NCBI GenBank assembly: GCA_947379685.1
Contig: CANCOG010000254.1
Location: 1 to 7,278 of the forward strand
Direction: 5' to 3'
Length of the DNA stretch: 7,278 nucleotides
DNA from: Flavipsychrobacter stenotrophus
GTDB taxonomy: Bacteria; Bacteroidota; Bacteroidia; Chitinophagales; Chitinophagaceae
The translations under genes and the position numbers were made by a program. Shown in pieces: positions 1 through 7,009 of this stretch; position 1 is the stretch's first letter; each line of letters begins with the position of its first letter. The notes under the pieces are model-generated. The model was not told the DNA's origin, searched no databases, and saw only the letters and a list, made by a program, of their open reading frames with translations.

Positions 1-2375
1 TAAGCCGAAATAGAAGCAACCGAACTGGAAGATGAAGACCAACTCCCGCCGGTAGTTGCATCGGTCATTGTAGTAGTTGCACCAGTGCATACAGAGCCTG
101 AGCCCGTAATTGCCGCCGGTGTTGCCGGAACAGTAATTACCGTTAATGAAGTAGTTCTGGATGCTGACCCGCAACTATTTGTGACAGTATAGGTAATTAT
201 CGTTGTCCCCGCTGAAATGCCTGTAACTACACCGCTGGTTGCGCCAATTGAAACGAAAGCAGCTCCGCGGCTCCAGGTACCACCAGTGGTACTGTCGGTA
301 AAAGTGGCCGTTGCCCCTGTGCACAACACAGAAACCCCGGAAATAGCCGAAGGCGTGGTTGGCGCCGTGATCACATTAATATTAATGGTAGCAAAGGATG
401 TGCCGCAACTATTTGTAACTGAATAGGTGATAACTGTTGTCCCAACTGTAACACCGGTCAAAACCCCGGTTGAACTGCTTATGGTCGCAACAGATGGGTT
501 ACTCGAGGTCCAGGTACCTCCCGCGGTAGCATCCGCCAGGGTAATGGTTCCACCACCGGCACACACGGAAGTTGCACCAGTGCTAATGGCAGCCACAGAT
601 GGAACAGAACCGGAAACACTTACTGAACGGGAAGCAAAAGAAGCGCCGCAGCTATTGGCTACCACATAAGAAATGGTTGCCGTGCCGGACGCGATACCGG
701 CAACAAGACCACTGGAAGCGCTTACTGTAGCAATTGAAGGAGCACTACTGGCCCATGTACCACCGGCAGTCGCATCGGTATAAGTTGTCGAGGCACCAGC
801 ACACAATGTGCTTGCACCCGATATGGCAGCTGGTGCAGCCGGAACGGTTTGCACCAAAAAGTTATGATTAGCCACCGCTGTACCGCAAGAGCTATATACT
901 GAATATGTTATGGTATCTAACCCTGCAACATGGGCGTTGACTACACCCGTATAGGGCGATACCCAGGCAATGCTGGTGTCTGTACTTCCCCAAATGCCGC
1001 CGGAAACTGTGGACGTCAATGTAGCTGAAGTTCCCATACATGCTCCCGAGGCACCGGAAATAGTTCCTGAAGTTGGTGCCGCATTTACTGTTACTCCAAG
1101 AGTCACATTTCCATGCCCGGAAATACCATAGGTAATAGTTGCAGTGCCTGCAGAGATTCCTGTTACGACCCCGGTTGAGGTATTGACAGTCGCAACACCT
1201 GAATTACTGCTTGTCCATGTTCCACCAGTCGTAGAATCGCCCAAAGTAATAGTCGCACCGACACAGAATGCGGTTGAACCCGAGGCAACATATATTGCTG
1301 CCGGCCCTATTTTCCTCACCCTGTTGTTACCCAGATCTGCAATAAAAACGTTACCAAATTGATCAACCGACACACCTGTTGGATAGTCCAGGCGAGCAAC
1401 CGTTGCGACGCCTGCATCGCCGGAATAAGCGCCAGTACCCGTTCCCGCGAATGTTGTTATTATACCACTTGCATTTACTTTACGTATACGGTGGTTGAAT
1501 TCATCAGCAATGTACATGACGCCAGAGCCATCTACCGTTACACTGTAAGGTAAATTTAATTTTGCCGCCGTTGCAGCGCCAGTATCACCACTAAAACCAG
1601 ATGTACCATTGCCGGCAACTGTTGAGATAATTCCAGACGTATTCACCTTGCGAATACGGTTATTGTAGCTGTCGGCAATATATACATTGCCATACCTGTC
1701 AACAGCAACGCCTTCTGGATAATATAAATATGCAGCAGTCGCGGGGTACCCGTCGCCGCCAAAACTACCACCACTGTGCCCGGCAATAGTGCTGATGACA
1801 CCCGATGTATTAACTTTCCTGATTCTGTGATTGTACTGATCGGCGATATAAACGTTACCGAAAGTATCTACCGCCACTCCGCATGGGCGGAATAACGAAG
1901 CCGCTGTTGCCGGGCCGCCGTCTCCTGCGTATGTTGCGCCACCGTTCCCGGCAAATGTGCTGATAATGCCTGATGGAGTGATCTTCCGGATACGATCGTT
2001 CAGTTGATCGGCCACGTAAACATTTCCAGAACTATCTACAGCAACAGCACCCGGAAGGTGTAATTGAGCTGCTGTTGCCGCACCACCGTCTCCGCTGAAT
2101 CCGGCGCTATCGTTACCCGCTATTGTTGTAATAATGCCGTTACGCGATATTTTACGAACCACATTATTACCGTCATCTGCTATATAAATATTCCCATTAT
2201 TATCTGCTATAACTCCATAAGGATTGGAAAGCCTGGCTGCGGTTGCGGCGCCACCATCGCCTGTAAACCCGGACGTACCCGTGCCGGCAATGGTTGTAAT
2301 GATTTGACCACTTGAGATTCCCGGGATAAGAGACAGGACAATAAGAGCAAAACAAATAATAAGGATTTGTTTCAT
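1..2375 (-). CDS. Gene A: secreted NHL-repeat beta-propeller protein with multiple Ig-like (Big_2-type) domains, 3' end beyond window
   Basis: An open frame of 791 codons runs from the ATG at 2375 to the left edge with no stop, so the C-terminus is missing. Residues 1-23 form a signal peptide (Lys-3 region, hydrophobic core about 4-18, likely cleavage SSG|Q24). Residues 28-363 are six NHL repeats of exactly 56 residues each, following the pattern TIAG..G.SGDGG.AT.A....P.GVAVD..GNVYIAD..N.RIRKV...GIIS. This fits one six-bladed propeller. The GDGG loop decays in blades 4 to 6 (GDGY, GDTG, GDAG). Residues 364-791 hold five full Ig-like repeats of about 75-80 residues and part of a sixth, each with a C.G....L.D.T.GGTW.SS....ATV...TGVVTG...GT..ITY pattern typical of Big_2-like folds. 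A T9SS sorting domain is expected past the left edge by analogy with genes B and C but is not seen. The start is supported by the signal peptide and an in-frame upstream stop. Probably a surface or secreted protein; ligand unknown. Confidence 0.93.
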   Translation of the reverse strand, partial: MKQILIICFALIVLSLIPGISSGQIITTIAGTGTSGFTGDGGAATAARLSNPYGVIADNNGNIYIADDGNNVVRKISRNGIITTIAGNDSAGFSGDGGAATAAQLHLPGAVAVDSSGNVYVADQLNDRIRKITPSGIISTFAGNGGATYAGDGGPATAASLFRPCGVAVDTFGNVYIADQYNHRIRKVNTSGVISTIAGHSGGSFGGDGYPATAAYLYYPEGVAVDRYGNVYIADSYNNRIRKVNTSGIISTVAGNGTSGFSGDTGAATAAKLNLPYSVTVDGSGVMYIADEFNHRIRKVNASGIITTFAGTGTGAYSGDAGVATVARLDYPTGVSVDQFGNVFIADLGNNRVRKIGPAAIYVASGSTAFCVGATITLGDSTTGGTWTSSNSGVATVNTSTGVVTGISAGTATITYGISGHGNVTLGVTVNAAPTSGTISGASGACMGTSATLTSTVSGGIWGSTDTSIAWVSPYTGVVNAHVAGLDTITYSVYSSCGTAVANHNFLVQTVPAAPAAISGASTLCAGASTTYTDATAGGTWASSAPSIATVSASSGLVAGIASGTATISYVVANSCGASFASRSVSVSGSVPSVAAISTGATSVCAGGGTITLADATAGGTWTSSNPSVATISSSTGVLTGVTVGTTVITYSVTNSCGTSFATININVITAPTTPSAISGVSVLCTGATATFTDSTTGGTWSRGAAFVSIGATSGVVTGISAGTTIITYTVTNSCGSASRTTSLTVITVPATPAAITGSGSVCTGATTTMTDATTGGSWSSSSSSVASISA

Positions 2376-2391
2376 ACAGGGATTTAGACCG

Positions 2392-2426
2392 CAAATATAC
2401 AATTAAAAAATCTAAAATATTGCAAA
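2392..2426 (-). promoter_or_regulatory. Putative Bacteroidota-type promoter of gene A
   Basis: On the minus strand a TATATTTG box (2392-2399) exactly fits the Bacteroidota -7 consensus TAnnTTTG. A TTTG (2423-2426) lies 23 bp upstream, at the long end of the usual spacing to the -33 element. Only 16 bp separate the -7 box from the ATG, so the leader would be very short. The surrounding DNA is very AT-rich, which makes chance matches easier. Confidence 0.5.
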
Positions 2427-2584
2427 TAAATATCTGCTTGTTTTACAATACAGGCGCACCAAAAATCATCTTCCTCGTGCCCGTAAAATGTCTGTTAATG
2501 AACATCTTGCGTGTTACCTGTATGCTGCACAACCTATCTGAAAATGTTCTTGTAACGACTCCCTCTGAACCGGGGACAAATAAC

Positions 2585-2609
2585 AAAACCCGGCATTTTG
2601 CCAGGTTTT
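2585..2609 (-). terminator. Probable intrinsic terminator after gene B
   Basis: On the minus strand this reads AAAACCTGGC, loop AAAAT, GCCGGGTTTT. The ten-base-pair stem is fully paired if one U-G wobble is allowed, and the run GGGTTTTGTTATTTG gives a partial U-tract. On the plus strand the same position is a C-A mismatch, so the hairpin folds better in the direction of genes B and A. It lies about 215 bp past the gene B stop and about 190 bp before the putative gene A promoter, so it would separate the two units. Confidence 0.55.
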
Positions 2610-2694
2610 ACTATTCCGGAATCCGGTAGTGTTATATATGAAGTGTACTATGTTCATTTTCAGGTATCTATTGCAATTCTTTAGTATCAGTTCC

Positions 2695-2733
2695 GGCAAG
2701 GGAGGTGCTTTTTATTCAAATACTTCCCTTACC
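2695..2733 (-). other. Hairpin in the gene B 3' region
   Basis: On the minus strand GGTAAGGGA pairs with TCCCTTGCC across a 21-nt loop, nine pairs including one U-G wobble. No U-tract follows, so this may be a processing or stability hairpin and not a terminator. It sits between the conserved 60-bp element and the probable terminator. Confidence 0.3.
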
Positions 2734-2742
2734 CGTTAACAT

Positions 2743-2802
2743 AGACGCAATAATTACCCTTTTCGTTAGTATGAACCCAAAATATTTCTATAAATGAGAG
2801 AT
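2743..2802 (-). other. Conserved non-coding element downstream of gene B
   Basis: This 60-bp stretch lies 20 bp past the gene B stop and matches 4626-4685 downstream of gene C at 56 of 60 positions by hand count, with the first 32 bp identical. The 18 bp between it and the stop codon have diverged. It may be a 3'-UTR element, or just the edge of the duplicated block. I see no clear hairpin inside it. Confidence 0.55.
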
Positions 2803-3313
2803 AGGCCCTCGTGCTTCCCCAGCTATTCCACCACAATTTTCTCCATATATTGTTCATTTGCTGTTGCCGCAGAAACAAAATAGATACCTGAAGGCACATT
2901 AAGTTGAACGGCAGTCTCCTTATTCGTCCTGGTTTTCATTTGTTTGATCTTCTCCCCTAATATATTTGTGATGATGATCTGAACGTCTTCATTTGAACCT
3001 GAGGATAAGTTAAACGTAAATGAGCCCGTGTTGGGATTTGGGAAAAGTGTAAGTGAATGCTCATTGCCTACCATATTTACGCTTGTGTTGCATGCCCCGG
3101 GAGTACGAACAGAAAATGGAAATGTAGCCGTGTCCGACCCGCAGGAATTGGTGACAATATATAGCATATTCACTGTGCCTGGTGCCACGCTGGTTACAAC
3201 TCCGGTTGAGGAAACGGTGGCGACAGACGTATTTGAGCTTACCCAAGTACCTCCGCTGGTGGAATCGGTAAGTGTAGTTGTATGGCCGGGGCAGAGGGTA
3301 TCGGTACCATGTA
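2743..3313 (-). repeat. Duplicated 3' module, gene B copy (Ig-like domain, sorting domain and downstream flank)
   Basis: This block aligns without gaps to 4626-5196 at a constant offset of 1883 bp. It covers the last Ig-like domain and the T9SS sorting domain of gene B plus 80 bp beyond the stop codon. By hand count, 139 of 162 C-terminal residues match gene C. Two stretches are identical at DNA level for about 60 bp each: 3051-3110 and 3165-3223. Similarity ends abruptly near codon 380, where the propeller begins to differ. Confidence 0.9.
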
Positions 3314-4448
3314 CTCCCGCAGTAAGCGGTAAAGAACAAGAGATCATTCTGATTCGCCCATTGCCACCATCGGACAAATAGACAGTGCCCGTTGCAGCTA
3401 CATAGACATCATGGGGAAGATACATCAATGCTGAAGTAGCCGGCCCTCCATCACCTGAAAAACCACCACCCATACCACCTGAGCCCGCTACTGTAGAAAT
3501 AATGCCAGCTGCAGAAACTTTACGTATTCTTTGATTAAAATCATCTGCAATATAGACATTCCCGAAATTGTCAGGCCTGGCTGACCAGGGGTTGTACAAC
3601 ATAGCTGCTGTTCCCGGTCCACCATCACCGCTGAAACCTGCGGTCCCATTGCCGGCTATCGTTGATATTATGCCCGATGAATTCACTTTCCGTACACATT
3701 GATTACTAAAATCAACTATGTAAATATTGTTTGCAGTATCTACATCAACGGCGTATACAAAATACATCTCTGCCGCCGTCGCCTGCCCCCCATCTCCAGA
3801 ATATCCCGCAGTCCCGCTGCCCGCTACCGTCGAAATTATGCCTGACGGTGTAATTTTTCTAATCCTGTAATTGTAGCAATCTGCAAAGTACAGGTTACCA
3901 TTTTTATCAAGTGAAAGTCCCATAGGGTTGGATATTTGGGCAAGAGAGGCTGGCCCCCCGTCGCCACTAAAGCCAAGAGTATCATTTCCTGCCAAAGTTG
4001 AAATTATCCCTGTGCTGCTGATCTTTCTAATTCTGTTGTTTCCCTGATCAGCAAAAATTACATTGCCGGAGGTGTCTACTGCGATGCCATGTGGCGCACT
4101 AATAAGGGCTGCAGTTGCGGGTCCTCCGTCACCACTAAATCCGCTGGTGCCACTTACACTCGCACTTCCAGCTATTGTCGTTACCACCCCTGACGCCGAT
4201 ATTTTACGAATACGATTGCCGATGCCCTCTGCAATGTACATATTCCCGGCCCGGTCAAATGTGAAGCCAACCGGATCCCCGATTTGTGCGCTACTCGCAG
4301 GACCGCCGTCACCAATAGTGGTACCTCCGACTCCTCCAATACCCGCAATGGTCGAAATAATTTGCCCCTTGGTCAATGAACCAAAAAAAATCCCAATAAT
4401 TAATAATCCGTTCCTGAAACGCGCAGGGTTAATTGAGTACCTTTTCAT
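2823..4448 (-). CDS. Gene B: secreted NHL-repeat / Ig-like protein with T9SS type A sorting domain
   Basis: This is a complete 541-residue protein. Residues 1-28 form a signal peptide with an unusually long charged n-region (MKRYSINPARFRN), a hydrophobic core about 14-24, and likely cleavage TKG|Q29. Six NHL repeats span about 33-376 (58, 60, 56, 56, 56 and about 58 residues); blades 1, 2 and 6 carry small insertions before the GDGG loop. Blade 4 departs most from consensus (VDFSNQCVRKV). One Big_2-like Ig domain follows (about 377-450). Residues 465-541 are a T9SS type A sorting domain: LFPNPN.G.F.F at the start, ITNILGEKI in the middle, P.GIYFV near the end, and terminal KIVVE. Known role of that tail: it directs outer-membrane translocation by T9SS, after which it is normally removed and the protein is anchored or released. 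The propeller's ligand is unknown. The last 160 or so residues closely match gene C, while the propeller does not. It lies 257 bp after gene C and 447 bp before gene A, all on one strand, and probably has its own promoter. Confidence 0.95.
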   Translation of the reverse strand: MKRYSINPARFRNGLLIIGIFFGSLTKGQIISTIAGIGGVGGTTIGDGGPASSAQIGDPVGFTFDRAGNMYIAEGIGNRIRKISASGVVTTIAGSASVSGTSGFSGDGGPATAALISAPHGIAVDTSGNVIFADQGNNRIRKISSTGIISTLAGNDTLGFSGDGGPASLAQISNPMGLSLDKNGNLYFADCYNYRIRKITPSGIISTVAGSGTAGYSGDGGQATAAEMYFVYAVDVDTANNIYIVDFSNQCVRKVNSSGIISTIAGNGTAGFSGDGGPGTAAMLYNPWSARPDNFGNVYIADDFNQRIRKVSAAGIISTVAGSGGMGGGFSGDGGPATSALMYLPHDVYVAATGTVYLSDGGNGRIRMISCSLPLTAGVHGTDTLCPGHTTTLTDSTSGGTWVSSNTSVATVSSTGVVTSVAPGTVNMLYIVTNSCGSDTATFPFSVRTPGACNTSVNMVGNEHSLTLFPNPNTGSFTFNLSSGSNEDVQIIITNILGEKIKQMKTRTNKETAVQLNVPSGIYFVSAATANEQYMEKIVVE

Positions 4449-4462
4449 TCGATAAATGTAAA

Positions 4463-4493
4463 CAAATATTTAATGTGAAAAAAATGGCCGAAA
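4463..4493 (-). promoter_or_regulatory. Weak promoter candidate for gene B
   Basis: On the minus strand AATATTTG (4463-4470) differs from TAnnTTTG at one position, and TTCG (4490-4493), 19 bp upstream, differs from TTTG at one position. The -7 box lies 14 bp before the ATG, which resembles the gene A arrangement. No other candidate in the 257-bp gap fits better. Confidence 0.3.
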
Positions 4494-4585
4494 TGTACCT
4501 AAGCAGGTGAATTCAATCCTGCCTGGAATCTCTTTAGAAGCCCAACATATTCAGCCCAGTTTAATAAAAAAATACATGAAACGCC

Positions 4586-4632
4586 TGCGTCCTTAATCAA
4601 AAATTGAGCAACTTCCTTAAAACCAAGACGCA
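4586..4632 (-). other. Possible long-loop hairpin after gene C
   Basis: TGCGTC and GACGCA pair on the minus strand, extended by TT/AA around a bulged G, across a loop of about 30 nt. A run of seven T (4568-4574) lies over ten bases further on, too far for a standard intrinsic terminator. No better terminator for gene C is visible, so read-through into gene B is possible. Confidence 0.25.
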
Positions 4633-4685
4633 ATAATTACCCTTTTCGTTAGTATGACGCCAAAATATCTCAATAAATGAGAGAT
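4626..4685 (-). other. Conserved non-coding element downstream of gene C
   Basis: This is the second copy of the 60-bp element, 20 bp past the gene C stop. One end (GACGCA, 4627-4632) could pair with TGCGTC at 4586-4591, forming a long-loop hairpin in the transcript. The gene B copy has no such partner. Confidence 0.55.
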
Positions 4686-5196
4686 GTGAACCGCTACTAC
4701 CCAAGCTATTCCACCAAAACTCTATCTATATATTGTTCATTTGCTGTTGCCGCGGAAATAAAATAGACACCAGATGGCACATTAAGTTGAACAACCGTGG
4801 CCTTATTAGTGGTGGTTTTCATTTGTTTGATCTTCTCCCCTAATATATTTGTGATGATGATCTGAACTTCATCATTTGAACCTGAGGATAAATTAAACGT
4901 AAATGAGCCCTTGTTGGGATTTGGGAAAATTGCAAGTGAATGCTCATTGCCTACCATATTTACGCTTGTGTTGCATGCCCCGGGAGTACGAACGGAAAAT
5001 GGAAAAGTAGCCGTGTCCGACCCGCAGGAATTGGTGATAATATATAACATATTCACTGTGCCTGGTGCCACGCTGGTTACAACTCCGGTTGAGGAAACGG
5101 TGGCGATTGAGGTATTAGAGCTTACCCATGTGCCACCTGTTGCCGTGTCTATAAGTGTTGTTGTGAAGCCCGGGCAAAGCGTATCGATTCCATGTA
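4626..5196 (-). repeat. Duplicated 3' module, gene C copy
   Basis: This is the partner of 2743-3313: the second Ig-like domain and sorting domain of gene C plus its 3' flank. The match includes synonymous positions, so it reflects recent copying or gene conversion and not only protein constraint. The first Ig-like domain of gene C, immediately upstream, has no counterpart in gene B. Confidence 0.9.
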
Positions 5197-6535
5197 TGGA
5201 AGCAGCTGATGGTGCCGCGGTAACGGTTATACTGCGAGTCATCGTAGTGGTGCCACAACTACCTGTCAAGGAATAGGACACAATTATTGTGCCGGCCGAA
5301 AGCCCTGTAACCACCCCAGAACTGCTAACAGTAGCAGCTGTAGATGTGCCTGAACTCCAGCTACCGCCAGTAGTAGAGTCAAACAACGTAATTGCAGCAC
5401 CCTCACAAACTATAGTACTGCCTGTAATGGAGGCAACAACCGGAAAGCAGGACCCGAATTTTCTGATACGATGATTATACATATCTGCAAAATACACATC
5501 CCCGCCGGGACCGACTGTTAATCCCCAAGGGGCACTAATTTGCGCGGCTGTAGACACGCCACCGTCTCCGCTAAACCCATATGATGCCGTTCCTGCAATT
5601 GTACTTATTATTCCCGAAGGAGAAATCCTTCGAATCCGGTTGTTAGAGTTATCAGCAATATAAACGTTTCCAAAGGAATCAGTGGATACACCCATTGGAT
5701 AATTCAATTTGGCTGAGGTAGCAGGGCCACCATCACCGCTATACCCATAAGAACCCGCGATGCCGGCAATTGTGTTAATTATGCCGGCAGTATTTATTTT
5801 CCGTATCCGCTGGCTTTGGTCTGAGATATAAACATTTCCAAATATATCTATAGATAAATCGGACGGGCTGGATAATGTCGCTGCACTTGCAGACCCGCCA
5901 TCACCGCTAAATCCCCCGGATCCGGTTCCTGCAAATGTGCTTATAATTCCGGAAGGTGATACCATTCGGATAACGTGATTACTCCATTCAGCAAAATACA
6001 CGTTTCCCATTGTATCTACTGCAACTCCACGCGGGGCATTTATCTCTGCAGCAGTCCCCTGCCCGCCATCACCACTATAACCTGCTGATCCGTTCCCGGC
6101 AATAGTTGTGATTATTCCAGAGGGTGATACCTTACGTATCCGGTGATTCGCATAGTCTCCAATGTATATATTACCGCTTCTGTCTATAGCAACTCCGAAC
6201 ACTGTGCTTAATTGAGCATCGGTTGCCGGCCCACCATCGCCTAACCCAGAGGATCCACCCCCTGCAACCGAAGTAATTATCCCCGATGGGGCTATCTTTC
6301 TTATGCGCTGATTATTATAATCACCTATAAAAATATTGCCTGAATTGTCAACGGCAACACCTTTTGGGAAATACAATCCCGCCCCGGTTGCCTGCCCGCC
6401 ATCACCTGAATACCCCGTGGAGCCATTGCCTGCAACTGTCGAGATAATCTGACCGAATGTAACCTGGCCAGTAGCGAACATGGCAAAAATAAAGAACAAA
6501 ATTCTCAAAATTGGGCTATAAAATTCCTTTTTCAT
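4706..6535 (-). CDS. Gene C: secreted NHL-repeat protein with two Ig-like domains and T9SS type A sorting domain
   Basis: This is a complete 609-residue protein. Residues 1-28 form a signal peptide (MKKEF, hydrophobic core about 9-20, likely cleavage TFG|Q29). Six NHL repeats of 55-57 residues span 33-367 and keep the SGDGG loop and GN(V/I)(Y/F)I.D..N.RIRK core; blade 2 lacks one residue before GDGG. Two Big_2-like Ig domains follow (about 368-445 and 446-523), one more than gene B. Residues 533-609 are a T9SS type A sorting domain (IFPNPN.GSF, ITNILGEKI, P.GVYFI, terminal RVLVE). Inferred path: Sec export, removal of the signal peptide to leave N-terminal Gln, then T9SS passage to the cell surface. 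Its function beyond a likely binding or scaffold role is not readable. It is preceded by the best-supported promoter of the window and a LytTR-like operator, so it may be controlled separately from genes B and A. An ATG three codons in or further would cut into the signal peptide, so the first Met is preferred. Confidence 0.95.
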   Translation of the reverse strand: MKKEFYSPILRILFFIFAMFATGQVTFGQIISTVAGNGSTGYSGDGGQATGAGLYFPKGVAVDNSGNIFIGDYNNQRIRKIAPSGIITSVAGGGSSGLGDGGPATDAQLSTVFGVAIDRSGNIYIGDYANHRIRKVSPSGIITTIAGNGSAGYSGDGGQGTAAEINAPRGVAVDTMGNVYFAEWSNHVIRMVSPSGIISTFAGTGSGGFSGDGGSASAATLSSPSDLSIDIFGNVYISDQSQRIRKINTAGIINTIAGIAGSYGYSGDGGPATSAKLNYPMGVSTDSFGNVYIADNSNNRIRRISPSGIISTIAGTASYGFSGDGGVSTAAQISAPWGLTVGPGGDVYFADMYNHRIRKFGSCFPVVASITGSTIVCEGAAITLFDSTTGGSWSSGTSTAATVSSSGVVTGLSAGTIIVSYSLTGSCGTTTMTRSITVTAAPSAASIHGIDTLCPGFTTTLIDTATGGTWVSSNTSIATVSSTGVVTSVAPGTVNMLYIITNSCGSDTATFPFSVRTPGACNTSVNMVGNEHSLAIFPNPNKGSFTFNLSSGSNDEVQIIITNILGEKIKQMKTTTNKATVVQLNVPSGVYFISAATANEQYIDRVLVE

Positions 6536-6563
6536 AAAATATGGTTTATAGAAGCATGAAATT

Positions 6564-6596
6564 TAAAGTTAAATATGTTTCTATAAATCCCACAAA
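6564..6596 (-). promoter_or_regulatory. Putative promoter of gene C
   Basis: On the minus strand TTTG (6593-6596) is followed after 21 bp by TAACTTTA (6564-6571), one base from the TAnnTTTG consensus. The box lies 28 bp before the gene C ATG. The LytTR-like repeats end only a few bases upstream of the -33 element, the placement expected for an activator that contacts RNA polymerase. Confidence 0.5.
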
Positions 6597-6603
6597 AAAA
6601 GGA

Positions 6604-6632
6604 ACGAACGGTCGATTTTCTTCACAAACGGT
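6604..6632 (-). promoter_or_regulatory. LytTR-like operator upstream of gene C
   Basis: On the minus strand ACCGTTTGT (6624-6632) and ACCGTTCGT (6604-6612) are direct repeats with 20-bp periodicity. Both fit the published LytTR-family half-site [TA][AC][CA]GTTN[AG][TG]. The spacer is 11 bp, one base shorter than the 12-13 bp usually given. The block 6599-6632 matches 7005-7038 at 30 of 34 positions. The cognate regulator is not in the window. Confidence 0.5.
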
Positions 6633-6767
6633 AAAAAGTAGCCAATTTTTATTAACAAATAACAGCAAATACTCAACTAAATGGCTGCTTTTGAAAAACG
6701 AAAAAATCCGGAGTCGGGCTATCTATTTTTTGCGTAAAGTGGCAACAGGGGGAAAAGCGATGTCGAA

Positions 6768-6950
6768 CTATTGCAGATCAACCCACCCCACATCTCGGGG
6801 ACGTGGCGGTATTACAGGATATTCTTCTGAATCATCCACGGAAGTAATATAAACTTCCGGAAGCCAGGCGAGCAGAAACGTAATGAAGCTCAGGAGCAAT
6901 AACGTAAAATCAGGGAATCCCTGTGTTCTTTCCTTTCTCATATTGGGCAT
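6768..6950 (-). CDS. Putative small single-pass membrane or secreted peptide
   Basis: A 60-codon frame; I do not recognise a family. The N-terminus is basic (MPNMRKERTQ), followed by a hydrophobic stretch at about residues 14-31 (FTLLLLSFITFLLAWL), then an acidic and proline-rich tail (DDSEEYPVIPPRP) ending in VDLQ. That is the shape of a signal-anchored small protein or a secreted peptide. A second Met at residue 4 (6941) is an equally good start. No Shine-Dalgarno is obvious, which is usual in Bacteroidota. Support for it being real is mainly contextual: a LytTR-like operator and a weak -7-like box lie upstream at spacings matching those before gene C. Alternative: a chance frame in a 1.0-kb stretch otherwise free of genes. 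Confidence 0.4.
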   Translation of the reverse strand: MPNMRKERTQGFPDFTLLLLSFITFLLAWLPEVYITSVDDSEEYPVIPPRPRDVGWVDLQ

Positions 6951-6969
6951 ATTAAAAGGTGATAAAAAG

Positions 6970-6977
6970 TAAAGGTC
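6970..6977 (-). promoter_or_regulatory. Weak -7-like box upstream of the small membrane peptide gene
   Basis: On the minus strand GACCTTTA lies at exactly the distance from the LytTR-like operator (29 bp past the CGTTCC end) at which TAACTTTA lies before gene C. It departs from TAnnTTTG at two or three positions, and no clear TTTG is present at -33, so it would need an activator. It lies 19 bp before the first ATG. Confidence 0.3.
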
Positions 6978-7009
6978 ATATAAAAAAGGTCAGGCATGAA
7001 AAATAAGGA

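Larger units (their letters stand above)
2376..2822. other. Intergenic region between genes B and A
   Basis: These 447 bp contain, from right to left, the diverged 18 bp after the gene B stop, the conserved 60-bp element, two hairpins (2695-2733 and 2585-2609) and the gene A promoter. Short frames on both strands here have no signal peptide, recognisable domain or credible start context, and I do not call them. Confidence 0.7.

Noticed and set aside
217..1362. Several plus-strand frames with repeating VTTPV...VPPVV patterns
   Set aside because: They are antisense to the Ig-like repeats of gene A, whose uninterrupted 791-codon frame with signal peptide is far better supported.
3028..3381. Plus-strand frames at 3028-3381 and 4911-5276 with near-identical sequence
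   Set aside because: Their similarity to each other is explained by the duplicated minus-strand 3' module of genes B and C; they are antisense shadows.
4063..4455. 130-codon plus-strand frame, Pro/Ala/Leu-rich
   Set aside because: It is antisense to the signal peptide and first NHL blades of gene B; its periodic PP/GPPSP pattern is the complement of the GDGGPA repeats.
4503..4522. GCAGG / CCTGC inverted repeat upstream of gene B, possible operator or terminator
   Set aside because: Only five base pairs and no U-tract; expected by chance in a gap of this size.
6541..6852. 103-codon plus-strand frame
   Set aside because: Lies across the putative gene C promoter and operator and overlaps the small minus-strand gene; low-complexity Lys/Ser-rich composition, no domain or signal peptide.
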